Shown: piece after piece, positions 1-8,786 of the stretch
Layout of the letters: every line of letters begins with the position of its first letter
Position numbering within the stretch: position 1 is the first letter of the stretch
Source: Spirochaetia bacterium UBA6919
GTDB lineage: Bacteria; Spirochaetota; UBA6919
NCBI GenBank assembly: GCA_002450905.1
Contig: DKAT01000058.1
Span: 1-64,000 of the forward strand
DNA length: 64,000 nucleotides
Reading direction: 5' to 3'
Notes under the pieces: generated by a model
What the model was told of the DNA's origin: nothing
The model's database searches: none
What the model saw: the letters and a program-made list of their open reading frames with translations, nothing else
Program-made: the position numbers and the translations under genes

Positions 1-38
1 TTTCCCATGAGGAGGTTGTTTTGTGTATGTATTGGAGA

Positions 39-2543
39 TCATTTGGTCATGGTGAGAGACAATATGGAGTTTATTAGTGATTGGAAGTCGTTGAGGGATT
101 TTTTTACGCCATCCATGTCATAGATTTGGGTCCTCATCTTTAAGTTATTTACCCATTTGAGTAGTGGGGAGTAATTGAACTGACTGGATAATTCCGTGAT
201 TTCATCGACAAAATCTCGTATAGCTGAGATACTTAGGATTTCTGTGAGCTGTTCCACCTGGGGTTTGTATTGGGATTCGAGGAGTTTTACAAGTTCAGGG
301 AGCTTTTCAAGGACTTCGGGTGTGGGTTTATAGGGTTTGTCAGTGCTTTCTTGTGAAATGATCCTATTGCTTTCCGAAAAGGTGTGGTCTATAAAATCCA
401 CGATTCCTTTTATCAATTTGGATTTGGATATAGGTTTTCTTAAGAAACTATTGCAGTGATCAGCCATGGCTTCTTCGGATTCCTTTCTTACTGAGGCAGT
501 AATGATAATGAGCGGGATATCTTTTGTGTCTGTATTAGATTTTAAGATCTTTGCTGCATCGTATCCTCCCATGACAGGCATTTTCATGTCCATTAAGATG
601 AGATCCGGCTTAAATTGATCTGCCATTTCAATAGCTTCCTTGCCGTTCTCAGCCTCGAACAGCGATAAGTTGGGATAGTTTAAATAGCCCTTTAAGATTT
701 CGCGGTTGTAGGGAATATCATCGACTATTAATATTTTAGCGGGTTTGAAGTCTATGAATTCAAGATCAAAGGGCAATGCGTCTTCCTTCACCTCACCCCC
801 TGCGGCGACATCGATGTTTTGGAGGAGGATGTGGAACTTGGAGCCAATGCCTTTTTTGCTCTCAATAGAGATTTGACCGTTCATGAGTTCGACAAGGCGT
901 TTTGTAATGGCAAGTCCCAGACCTGTGCCTCCGTATAGTTTCTGACTCTGTCCTGTGTGTTGCTCGAAGGTCTTGAAGATGTTTTCCATTTGGGTATCAT
1001 CTATACCAATACCCGTATCTTCTATAGTGAAGTTGAGATCGAGTTTACTGTGTTCTTTATTTTCGTTTACCATTTGGACTGATATTTTGATGTATCCGGA
1101 TTCCGTGAACTTGACAGCATTTCCGACGAGGTTTAAGAGAACCTGTCTGAGTCTTGTTTCATCGAGAACAAGGGCAGTGGGGAGCTTTGGATCGATTTCT
1201 ATGATGAAGTGAAGATTTTTATCGGCGATTTTCTGGGAGAAGATTTGTTTCATTTCGTTGAAGATGAGAAAGGGATTGACGGTGGAGAATTCGAGGGATA
1301 GCTTTCCTGCTTCGACTTTGGAGAGATCCAGGATATCGTTTATGAGGGTTAAAAGGGTTTTTCCACTGGATTGAATGGAGTTTATGTATTCTTTATTTTG
1401 CCCATCGGTAATTCTTGAGGATAGGATTTCGGAGAAGCCGAGGATTGCATTCATTGGGGTTCTGATTTCGTGGCTCATATTGGCTAAGAATTCACTTTTA
1501 GCTTGATTTGCCTGTTCTGCCTGTTTTTTAGCCTCTTCAAGATTTTTAGTTCTTTCAATAACTTTCTCTTCGAGGGTTTGATTTAATTGGTGGACATTTT
1601 CAATTGACTCTATGAATGAATTGCCTAAATTTCTTAGTTCCTGGGGCATGGAGGATATTTTGGATTTTTTAGTTTCAAAATCGACAGAATCATTGATGAC
1701 AATGTTTTCTAAATCTTCTACCTCTGTTGAAATCTTTTGGGCAAGGATTTTATTTCTATTTTGTGAATAGAAGTAGAACAACAGGATAAATATAATATAA
1801 ATTAATAGGACCTGTAGAATTGGAATGAAGAAGTCGATGATTTCAATATGAAGATAGATAGATGATTTTTTTAAGAAGGGGAGACTAATTTTATGTTCCT
1901 GAATGACAAGATATTTTGATGGAATAATTTCACTTTTAGAAAGATTGATACCATTAATAATGACATTTGATTCGAGTTCACCGATATTTTTTGAGAGATT
2001 TTGAAAAACGGATGATTTAATTTCTACAATAACAACGCCCTGGGGTGTTCCGTAGTATTGTATGGGGCCCATTAAAAAATATTTATTCTGTTGGCTGAAG
2101 AAACTTGTGATGTTTTCTTCCAAAACAGGTTCCAGATATATTCCTATGAAGGTTGTATTTTGGGAGGGATTTGTGGAGAAGATGGTCTCTCCAGTTTTAT
2201 TTAACACATAGATACTTGAAATAACTTTTGAATCTTTGATTCCACTAAAAAGTTTGATGAGATCCTGAGTACTTAAATTTTGATCGACGAGATAATTTGT
2301 TAAATAAGCATTATTTTTTAGAGTTTGGACATAGTCAATGAGATGATTGAAAACAGTTTCGACCCGTCTTTTAATGTCCAGTGAAATGAAATTAAATTTT
2401 TGTTCAGTATCTTTTTTTTTTACATAAATTAGCATTATAGTTGAAAGTAGAATATGTAATATAAAAAATATAACCAGATATTTTCTGAGATATTTATTAA
2501 TAATAAATCGATACGGGACATTGGAATGGAAGTTATTTTTCAC
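39..2543 (-). CDS. Membrane-bound hybrid sensor histidine kinase/response regulator
   Basis: An 834-residue sensor kinase that should autophosphorylate and pass phosphate to its own receiver. Two membrane segments (about residues 20-41 and 235-260) bracket a roughly 190-residue extracytoplasmic sensor region resembling a Cache-type fold. A coiled coil (about 320-350) leads to the HisKA box (SHEIRTPMNAILGF, phospho-acceptor His358). The ATPase domain follows with the N box (NLVGNAVKF), DTGIGI and GGTGLGLAI. A receiver domain follows (KILIVDD ... phospho-Asp652 in LMDMKMPVMGG). The last 90 or so residues are helical and look like the Hpt-like tail common in such hybrids, but I see no obvious phospho-His there. 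Its start overlaps the end of the upstream binding-protein gene by 11 bp, so the two are probably translationally coupled and the fused binding protein may present ligand to this sensor (inference). Confidence 0.93.
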   Translation of the reverse strand: MKNNFHSNVPYRFIINKYLRKYLVIFFILHILLSTIMLIYVKKKDTEQKFNFISLDIKRRVETVFNHLIDYVQTLKNNAYLTNYLVDQNLSTQDLIKLFSGIKDSKVISSIYVLNKTGETIFSTNPSQNTTFIGIYLEPVLEENITSFFSQQNKYFLMGPIQYYGTPQGVVIVEIKSSVFQNLSKNIGELESNVIINGINLSKSEIIPSKYLVIQEHKISLPFLKKSSIYLHIEIIDFFIPILQVLLIYIIFILLFYFYSQNRNKILAQKISTEVEDLENIVINDSVDFETKKSKISSMPQELRNLGNSFIESIENVHQLNQTLEEKVIERTKNLEEAKKQAEQANQAKSEFLANMSHEIRTPMNAILGFSEILSSRITDGQNKEYINSIQSSGKTLLTLINDILDLSKVEAGKLSLEFSTVNPFLIFNEMKQIFSQKIADKNLHFIIEIDPKLPTALVLDETRLRQVLLNLVGNAVKFTESGYIKISVQMVNENKEHSKLDLNFTIEDTGIGIDDTQMENIFKTFEQHTGQSQKLYGGTGLGLAITKRLVELMNGQISIESKKGIGSKFHILLQNIDVAAGGEVKEDALPFDLEFIDFKPAKILIVDDIPYNREILKGYLNYPNLSLFEAENGKEAIEMADQFKPDLILMDMKMPVMGGYDAAKILKSNTDTKDIPLIIITASVRKESEEAMADHCNSFLRKPISKSKLIKGIVDFIDHTFSESNRIISQESTDKPYKPTPEVLEKLPELVKLLESQYKPQVEQLTEILSISAIRDFVDEITELSSQFNYSPLLKWVNNLKMRTQIYDMDGVKKSLNDFQSLINSILSLTMTK

Positions 2544-4611
2544 AGGAGATATGTCCTAGATTTATATACTGACAGAGAAAATAGTCCCTGGCGTTGAGTC
2601 CTTCATGATTATTATTAAAGACCTTTGGGGAATTTTTAAATAGGCCTTTGTGATTTGTGAGTTGTTCGAGAGCATTTCTGATTTTACTCGTGTCAAGAGA
2701 ATTAGCTAGTTTAATTGCCTTTACTAAGATATGGGTCAGTTCATAGGCGTGGATAGTTCCTACTTCAGAAGTTATTTGATTATTTTGAAGATCGTCATAA
2801 CGTATTTTGTATTTTTCAAAAAAATCCTTTGCGTTTTGAGGAATACTTTTTCTTGAGAAGCTGAAAGTATAGAGAAATTTAAGATTTAACTTTGAAATAA
2901 AACTTTTTGTTTGTCTATAGAATGCAGAACTTAATATGCCCCAGTGGGAGTAGATGTGGAAGTTAGTATTTTTTGTAGCAAGTTGTTCGAAGAAATTTAT
3001 ACCTTCGGGTGAATTACCTACAAACATCACTGCTTCACAGCTATTTTTTTCGAGATTTTGAATTAATTCACTGAAATCCTTTTGTCCCCATAAGAAATTA
3101 CCAATATAAACCGGTTTCATATTTCGATTATTCAAAGATTCTGTCATGGATTTTAAATTACTTCGTCCCCAGTGTGTTTTTTCCATGACAAGACATATAT
3201 TTTTGTGTTTTTTGAGAGCGTGGTTTATGAGGAAACCTCCGACTAGTTCATCTCGTACACTATATCTGAAGACGTAATTGGGATTATAATTATTGCTGGT
3301 GATTTCTGTGGCTGCTGCCCAGGGGATAAGAAGTATTATTTTATTTTCGTGTATGTCTTTGAGTTGATTGAGTGCAACAGAACTATGCATTCCTCCCATG
3401 ACAGCGATGAGGCGATTTTTTGTTTTAAAATATTCGATGTTTTTTTTGCCCTGAGCAGGGAATCCTGAATTATCTCTAACGATCATTTGAATTTTTTTAT
3501 TGAGGACACCCCCTGAATTATTTATTTCATCTAAAGCCATTTCCACGCCTCTTTTAATCGCGATACCAGCAGATTTCCCGCCTCCTGTGAGACTGACGTC
3601 AAGTCCAAGCAATATATCATCCTGGTTATTTTGGTTAACTATATTAAAGAAATCAGAATATTTTATCCGAACATCATGGTAATTGTCAAAAAACTGTTTT
3701 TTTAAAATTTCGTTGAGTTTTTTATCCATTGTTAGGATTTTAATTTTAGTTTCAAATCTTTTTAGATTTTCTTTTTCGATTTTTTGAACGAGATTTCTTT
3801 GATGTCCTGTCGCTTCTTTTGCGGCGTGGATGATAATTTGTTGGTCATTAGGGTTGAGTTTTTTAAAAGTACTAGCCGAGACAAATAATAATTGTGACAG
3901 ATAGGAGTGGTTAGTTAAATATAAGTATTTTTGGTGATTATGAAAGCCCATGGAGGCTATGCTATTGATAGGATTTTCCTGGGCGTCTATATCATTATTT
4001 TTTAGAGCATCTTTGATCCGATGAAAATCTATGGTATATACTCTGCTACCAAATTTTTGATAGACCTTTTGGAGGATGAGATTTTCCATGACCCTTATCT
4101 TAAGTTTTTTAAAATCCAATAATTTGTCGATTTTAATATTTGAAGTGATTTGCTTAAATCCAGATTCCCAGATGGATAAGAGAATTAAGTTTTTTGAAGA
4201 TTTTTTTGAGATTTTATTTTTAAAATATTTTAGAATTTGTCCATCGAGGAGATCGTAAATATTGTCCTTACGATCAAATAGATATGGAAGGTCCAAAAGT
4301 GGTATTTCTTCATGAATTGATTTAGATTTAGCTGCTGGAGGTAGGATGAAATCAATTTCTCCCCGACTGGCTCTCTGGATCATTTGCTGATCGGTACCCA
4401 GTTTTTGAGCAGGATAGATTTTTATTTTAATACGACCTTTAGACTTGAATGAGACAATATCTGCAAAACGTACTGCGCCATAATGCTGCGGTGTATTTTC
4501 AGGCATATCATGGCCAAAGGATAACTCGATGGTTTTATTATTATTATCAACATTAGAAGAACATGTTAGGAATGAGGAGGTTAATAATATCAGTAGTAAT
4601 GATTTTATCAT
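2533..4611 (-). CDS. Lipoprotein fusing a DctP-type and a LivK-type periplasmic binding domain
   Basis: The 692-residue protein begins with a lipoprotein signal (lipobox LTCS, Cys17). Residues about 25-325 match the TRAP-transporter DctP family: FGHDMPENTPQHYGA, YPAQKLGTDQQMIQ, GEIDF, PLLDLPYLF and the KIRVMEN segment around the carboxylate-binding Arg. From about residue 331 a second, unrelated type-1 periplasmic fold starts (LLGLDVSLTGGGKSAG, GVEMALDEINNSGGV, then IAVMGGMHSSVA), as in Leu/Ile/Val-binding proteins. Each half has roughly the family's full length. No TRAP or ABC permease gene lies nearby. The gene overlaps the following hybrid kinase, so a sensory rather than transport role is likely (inference). 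A family-level name for this two-fold fusion is not known to me. Confidence 0.88.
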   Translation of the reverse strand: MIKSLLLILLTSSFLTCSSNVDNNNKTIELSFGHDMPENTPQHYGAVRFADIVSFKSKGRIKIKIYPAQKLGTDQQMIQRASRGEIDFILPPAAKSKSIHEEIPLLDLPYLFDRKDNIYDLLDGQILKYFKNKISKKSSKNLILLSIWESGFKQITSNIKIDKLLDFKKLKIRVMENLILQKVYQKFGSRVYTIDFHRIKDALKNNDIDAQENPINSIASMGFHNHQKYLYLTNHSYLSQLLFVSASTFKKLNPNDQQIIIHAAKEATGHQRNLVQKIEKENLKRFETKIKILTMDKKLNEILKKQFFDNYHDVRIKYSDFFNIVNQNNQDDILLGLDVSLTGGGKSAGIAIKRGVEMALDEINNSGGVLNKKIQMIVRDNSGFPAQGKKNIEYFKTKNRLIAVMGGMHSSVALNQLKDIHENKIILLIPWAAATEITSNNYNPNYVFRYSVRDELVGGFLINHALKKHKNICLVMEKTHWGRSNLKSMTESLNNRNMKPVYIGNFLWGQKDFSELIQNLEKNSCEAVMFVGNSPEGINFFEQLATKNTNFHIYSHWGILSSAFYRQTKSFISKLNLKFLYTFSFSRKSIPQNAKDFFEKYKIRYDDLQNNQITSEVGTIHAYELTHILVKAIKLANSLDTSKIRNALEQLTNHKGLFKNSPKVFNNNHEGLNARDYFLCQYINLGHISCEK

Positions 4612-4977
4612 ATTTTTTTCTATTATAACTAGAGACTAAAAATAATCACAATATTTTAATATGTCAATCTATTGAAAGGATCTTTTAGGGTTAATAACTT
4701 GTAAGATGTTTCGAGAGATCTTGCACATAATCTTATAATTGGGATTTTAGCCTCGCTCCATCGAAATTGCCCAAGACAAGTCTAAAACTTTCGGGAGAGG
4801 GAAGATTTGGATGTTGTTTATAGCGATTGAGTTTATTATTAAGGGAATTGTTCGTGTTTTTCCCATACTTTTCCCTTTTTTTTTCCATGAGAGGGTAGAA
4901 CTGGTGATAAGTTATTGATTGGCTGTTAATTTAATTTCATGATTAGTATATTTTTTGGTTCTAATTGTTATTTCAGG
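4612..4977. other. Intergenic spacer with a partly GC-rich repeat-like segment
   Basis: No gene is visible between the two minus-strand genes. The segment around 4748-4780 contains GCCTCGCTCCATCGAAATT, whose core TCCATCGAAATT plus following Cs recurs at 43283-43300. On the minus strand the segment about 4855-4890 has GGGAAAAG and TATGGGAAAAAC, reminiscent of the tandem TCATGGGAAAA units at 30055-30087. It probably also carries the promoter for the binding-protein/kinase operon, but no clear -35/-10 pair could be fixed. Confidence 0.45.
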
Positions 4978-5763
4978 TTATGTTTTTTTTAATTTGCTGA
5001 ATTTCAATTGGATATCGTAATAATTATAGATATCTTCTCTTTCTAATATACGAATGCACTTTTGATAATATTCTATTGCCTTTTCTGTCTTATTATCATC
5101 GAAATAGATATCTCCAATTTGTTTTTCAGTGAGGGCGGACTTTGATTTATCTTTTAAAGATTGGAATCCAAAAAGGGATTTTTCGAAATGCTTCAATGAA
5201 TCTGTTTTATTACCCATGGAATAATTTAATATACCCAGATTATATTCAATTTCACACTGTTTTTCAGGGTCTTGAAGAGAATTAAAAATCTCTTGTGCTT
5301 TGAGGAAATACGATTTGCTTTCATCCCAGTTTTTTAAATGATAATAAGATGAAGCAATGTTGGAGTATAGAATACCCTGTTCATATCCTGAATTGTTTTT
5401 ATCCATAAGAGAGTTGCATTTGTTATAGTGTTCGATAGCTTTGTTATAACGCCCCATAGAATGATAAACTACTCCAATATCATTGTATGACTCAAATACA
5501 TAAGAGGCAGCTCTTAATTTTTCTCTAAGGGAAAGAGATTTTTCTCTGAATTTTAGCGAAGTTTCGTAATCCTTCTTCTTTAGATAGACATATCCTATTG
5601 AATTATAAATATGACTTTGGTTTAAGCCTTCGCCCTGTTCCTTTGCCTCTTCCAGCAAGCGGTGAAGATATTTTAATGCTTTATCAAAATCGCCCTTATC
5701 GATGTATGCAGATGCAAGCTGGTTGAGCATTTTATAGGACTTATCGTTTTGTTTATCTGTCAC
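4978..5763 (-). CDS. Tetratricopeptide (TPR) repeat protein
   Basis: A 261-residue protein without signal peptide or membrane segment, built almost wholly of about six tandem TPRs of the NPHP3/Rapsyn-like class: ASAYIDKGDFDKALKYLHR, IGYVYLKKKDYETSLKF, IGVVYHSMGRYNKAIEHY, IASSYYHLKNWDESKSY, LGILNYSMGNKTDSLKHF, IGDIYFDDNKTEKAIEYY. Such repeats form a helical scaffold for protein-protein contacts in the cytosol. It lies 48 bp downstream of the alanine dehydrogenase gene on the same strand and may be cotranscribed, though no functional link is evident. Its partner cannot be told from sequence. Confidence 0.85.
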   Translation of the reverse strand: MTDKQNDKSYKMLNQLASAYIDKGDFDKALKYLHRLLEEAKEQGEGLNQSHIYNSIGYVYLKKKDYETSLKFREKSLSLREKLRAASYVFESYNDIGVVYHSMGRYNKAIEHYNKCNSLMDKNNSGYEQGILYSNIASSYYHLKNWDESKSYFLKAQEIFNSLQDPEKQCEIEYNLGILNYSMGNKTDSLKHFEKSLFGFQSLKDKSKSALTEKQIGDIYFDDNKTEKAIEYYQKCIRILEREDIYNYYDIQLKFSKLKKT

Positions 5764-5811
5764 GAAAATACCTCACAAAATAACCTATTATTCTTTGGGG
5801 TTAAATATGTA

Positions 5812-6930
5812 TTAATTATTCATTAAACTTTCAAAGGGTATAAAACTCTTACGAAATGTCTCAGAAATATTTTTATTAGTAATCTGCCCTTTCCATAGAT
5901 TGAGACCAGATTTTAGAGCATCATCATTTTGAATTGCTTTATGAATACCCTGATTTGCCAGCTTGATGATATAAGGGTACGATGCATGGGATAATACTTG
6001 GGTAGCTGTTTTTGGAACAAGGCTGGGCATATTGGGGACACAGTAATGGATGATACCATTTTCTTTGAAAGTTGGCTCAAGATGGGTTGTAGGACGACTA
6101 GTTTCCAGACATCCCCCCTGATCTATTGATACATCAACAATCACTGTATTTTCCTCCATAATAGAAAGCATATCATTTGTAATTAATACAGGTGGTTTTC
6201 TACCTATAAGATGAACTGCAGTAACTACAAGATCTGCTGTTCTAAGAGCATTATACAGATTCTCTTCATTTGAAAACAAGAGCTGGACATTATTTGGCAT
6301 GACGTCGTGTAATTCTCTCAAACTATCCATATTAATATCCAACAAGGTGACATTAGCTCTCAAATTACCTGCAACGTAACAGGCATTACGTCCAACTACT
6401 CCAGCACCGATAATAACTACATTTCCCGTAGATACTCCAGGAACACCCCCTAATAAAACACCTTTTCCCCCTGTGATATTCTCCAGATGTATCATTCCCT
6501 GATGGATTGCCAGCTTTCCTGCAATAGCACTCATAGGAGTTAATATAGGGAGCTTTTTATTCTCTGTTTCTAAGGTTTCATAAGTAATAGCAATACATTT
6601 TGTCTGGATGAGACTATCCAACAGAACTTCACTTGAGGGGAAGTGAAAAAAAGAGAAAATCGTCTGACCTTCATTGATAAGGCTGAACTCTCTTTGTTGA
6701 GGCTCTTTTACCTTTATAATAAGCTCAGATTTATTGTATACATCTTCAATCGTTGGAACTATTTCTGCACCAGCATCGCTATATAGAATATCCCCATAAC
6801 CTGTTTTTAGTCCGGCGCCTTTTTGAATAAAAACCTTATGACCTTCTTTCACAAGGCGGTTAACATAAAATGGGATTAATCCAACTCTATTTTCAAATGT
6901 CTTAATTTCTTTTGGTATACCAATCGTCAT
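5812..6930 (-). CDS. ald: Alanine dehydrogenase
   Basis: Catalyses reversible NAD-dependent oxidative deamination of L-alanine to pyruvate and ammonia in the cytosol. The 372-residue length and ungapped match to the family are typical. The known functional residues fall at the usual numbers: Arg15 (ENRVGL), Lys75 (IKVKEP), His96 (FSFFHFP) and Asp270 (VSIDQGG). The NAD-binding Rossmann motif is GAGVVGRNA at about 176-184. The start MTIGIPKEIK is the family's canonical N-terminus. The 48-bp gap to the TPR gene downstream suggests a possible two-gene unit. It gives the cell a route to use alanine or to assimilate ammonium. Confidence 0.96.
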   Translation of the reverse strand: MTIGIPKEIKTFENRVGLIPFYVNRLVKEGHKVFIQKGAGLKTGYGDILYSDAGAEIVPTIEDVYNKSELIIKVKEPQQREFSLINEGQTIFSFFHFPSSEVLLDSLIQTKCIAITYETLETENKKLPILTPMSAIAGKLAIHQGMIHLENITGGKGVLLGGVPGVSTGNVVIIGAGVVGRNACYVAGNLRANVTLLDINMDSLRELHDVMPNNVQLLFSNEENLYNALRTADLVVTAVHLIGRKPPVLITNDMLSIMEENTVIVDVSIDQGGCLETSRPTTHLEPTFKENGIIHYCVPNMPSLVPKTATQVLSHASYPYIIKLANQGIHKAIQNDDALKSGLNLWKGQITNKNISETFRKSFIPFESLMNN

Positions 6931-7042
6931 AAAATCTTTTAAATATACACATTATTTTTAAATAGGACAAGAAACCATTCAAATTATCGAGTTATTTTCC
7001 AAGAATGTTTAATTCCTTAACCAATAAATAAAAAATAATTTA

Positions 7043-8533
7043 TCAATAAAAGGAGTCCTGTCCAAAATCCTTTCTCTTCGCCTTGTCAAACACAAGATTC
7101 AGGAGTTCTTTATATGTGGTTTGTGCATTCATATCCTTTTTAGAGATCATGGAGTTCTGGTGAAGTCCTTCCAGAACAAGCTCCATCATTGCTGACAGTT
7201 CGTAATTATTTGTCACCTTGCAATGTCGTGAAGTAATTTCTTTTAATTTCTGTACTTTAGATAATTCGTTAAAATATTCCTCAAATGGGGTTTCATCTGA
7301 TATTTGAATGGATTTATGGGATGCAAACCAGCCAGTGATCTCCCGATAGTATGTAGAGCGGGGATCCTCATCGAATTCCAATTTAAAGGGGTCTGGAAAA
7401 TACTTTTGAAAGAGTTTCTTAATAGCTTTCCCGATGAGATACTTAGCTACAGTCTGAGCCCCTTCCTTCTCTCCTTCATACACTAATTCCAGTTTTCCCG
7501 TAATGGATGGCGTGGCATTAAACAAATCACAGATCCTCAAATGAAGATCTTTTTCATCCAGACGGATTTTTCTCCTCTCTGCATTGCTGATGAGATTTTC
7601 CATAATACTAATGGTCATACGGGCACTCACACCACTTGCCTGATCCACAAACTCACAATTCCTTGCTTCGAAAGCTATCTCTTCAACAAGTTCTTTAAAT
7701 ATATATGGTATTTCCAGTTCTTCATCTCTGTGAACCCAGGATTCCTGTTGAGTGATCTGAATAGCGTCTTCCACATTCTGAGGATAATGGGTCAAGATCT
7801 GGGAATTGATTCTGTCCTTCAATGGTGTGATTATATTCCCTCGATTAGTGTAATCTTCTGGGTTTGCAGTAAACACCATGAGAATATCCATAGGGATACG
7901 GACGGGAAAGCCTCTTATCTGGATATCCTTCTCTTCCAGTATATTTAAAAGACCCACCTGTATCCTTGCCTGGAGATCAGGGAGTTCGTTAATAGCAAAA
8001 ATACCTCGATTGGAACGGGGAATAAGGCCATAGTGTATGACCTCTTCATCGGAATATTCAAGACGACGATTTGCAGCCTTGATGGGATCAATATCTCCAA
8101 TCATATCCGCCATAGAAACATCTGGGGTAGCCAGCTTCTCATTATATCGAAACTCCTTGTGAAGCCACTCAATCTCAATATCATCACCGAGTTTTATAAA
8201 TTGTTCTCTACCAAACTTGGTAATCGGATGATAAGGATGTTCATTCATTGATGAGCCTTTAATGATGGGAACTTCTTCATCCAATAAATCAGATAAACCC
8301 CTTATCAAACGAGTTTTCGCCTGACCCCGGAGTCCTAGTAGAATAAAATCATGTTTTGATAAAATGGCATTTTGTAATTGGGGAATAACTGTTTTTTCGT
8401 ATCCAACAATATTTTGAAAGATCTTCTCATTATTCCTTAATTTAATGATAAGATTATCCCGAAGTTCCTGCTTAACAGTCTTGAAAGGATAATTGGCTCT
8501 TTTCAGATCTCCAAGGGTTTTTATATTATTCAT
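7043..8533 (-). CDS. AAA+ ATPase of the magnesium-chelatase BchI / MoxR-like group
   Basis: A 496-residue cytosolic ATPase. The Walker A motif is the variant GLRGQAKT (about 67-74). Walker B and the sensor region lie in IFAINELPDLQARIQVGLLNILEEKD, and sensor 1 is in VFTANPEDYTNRG. These motifs and the helix-2 insert pattern fit ATPase subunits such as BchI, which normally power a VWA-domain partner. Many genomes label this subgroup loosely as sigma-54 interacting, but no GAFTGA loop is present, so that role is rejected. The C-terminal 130 residues are helical and unassigned. No VWA-domain gene lies next to it in this window, so substrate and partner are unknown. Confidence 0.82.
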   Translation of the reverse strand: MNNIKTLGDLKRANYPFKTVKQELRDNLIIKLRNNEKIFQNIVGYEKTVIPQLQNAILSKHDFILLGLRGQAKTRLIRGLSDLLDEEVPIIKGSSMNEHPYHPITKFGREQFIKLGDDIEIEWLHKEFRYNEKLATPDVSMADMIGDIDPIKAANRRLEYSDEEVIHYGLIPRSNRGIFAINELPDLQARIQVGLLNILEEKDIQIRGFPVRIPMDILMVFTANPEDYTNRGNIITPLKDRINSQILTHYPQNVEDAIQITQQESWVHRDEELEIPYIFKELVEEIAFEARNCEFVDQASGVSARMTISIMENLISNAERRKIRLDEKDLHLRICDLFNATPSITGKLELVYEGEKEGAQTVAKYLIGKAIKKLFQKYFPDPFKLEFDEDPRSTYYREITGWFASHKSIQISDETPFEEYFNELSKVQKLKEITSRHCKVTNNYELSAMMELVLEGLHQNSMISKKDMNAQTTYKELLNLVFDKAKRKDFGQDSFY

Positions 8534-8786
8534 AAAGATTTATCCGCATAACAAATTATTATTCATAAGATAATGAAGTCATTAGGAAAGATCAACACTT
8601 ATCCATCGAGTTGTGAATATTTTAATAGATTGAGATAATTATGAAACATCGGATGGATTAAGATTGCGATTCATTGATCTGATGAGAATAATTTCTATTA
8701 GCAACACGTTAAGTACTAAAATATCTTGACAAACAAATGTTTATAATTTACCTTTGAATAATTGAATACCCTACAGGAGCAGAATT

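Noticed and set aside
7043..8533. Sigma-54 activator
   Set aside because: No GAFTGA loop and no helix-turn-helix domain; motifs fit BchI/MoxR-like ATPases.
8726..8747. TTGACA ... TATAAT promoter before sthA
   Set aside because: The two boxes are only 10 bp apart, too close for a sigma-70 promoter, so no site was called.
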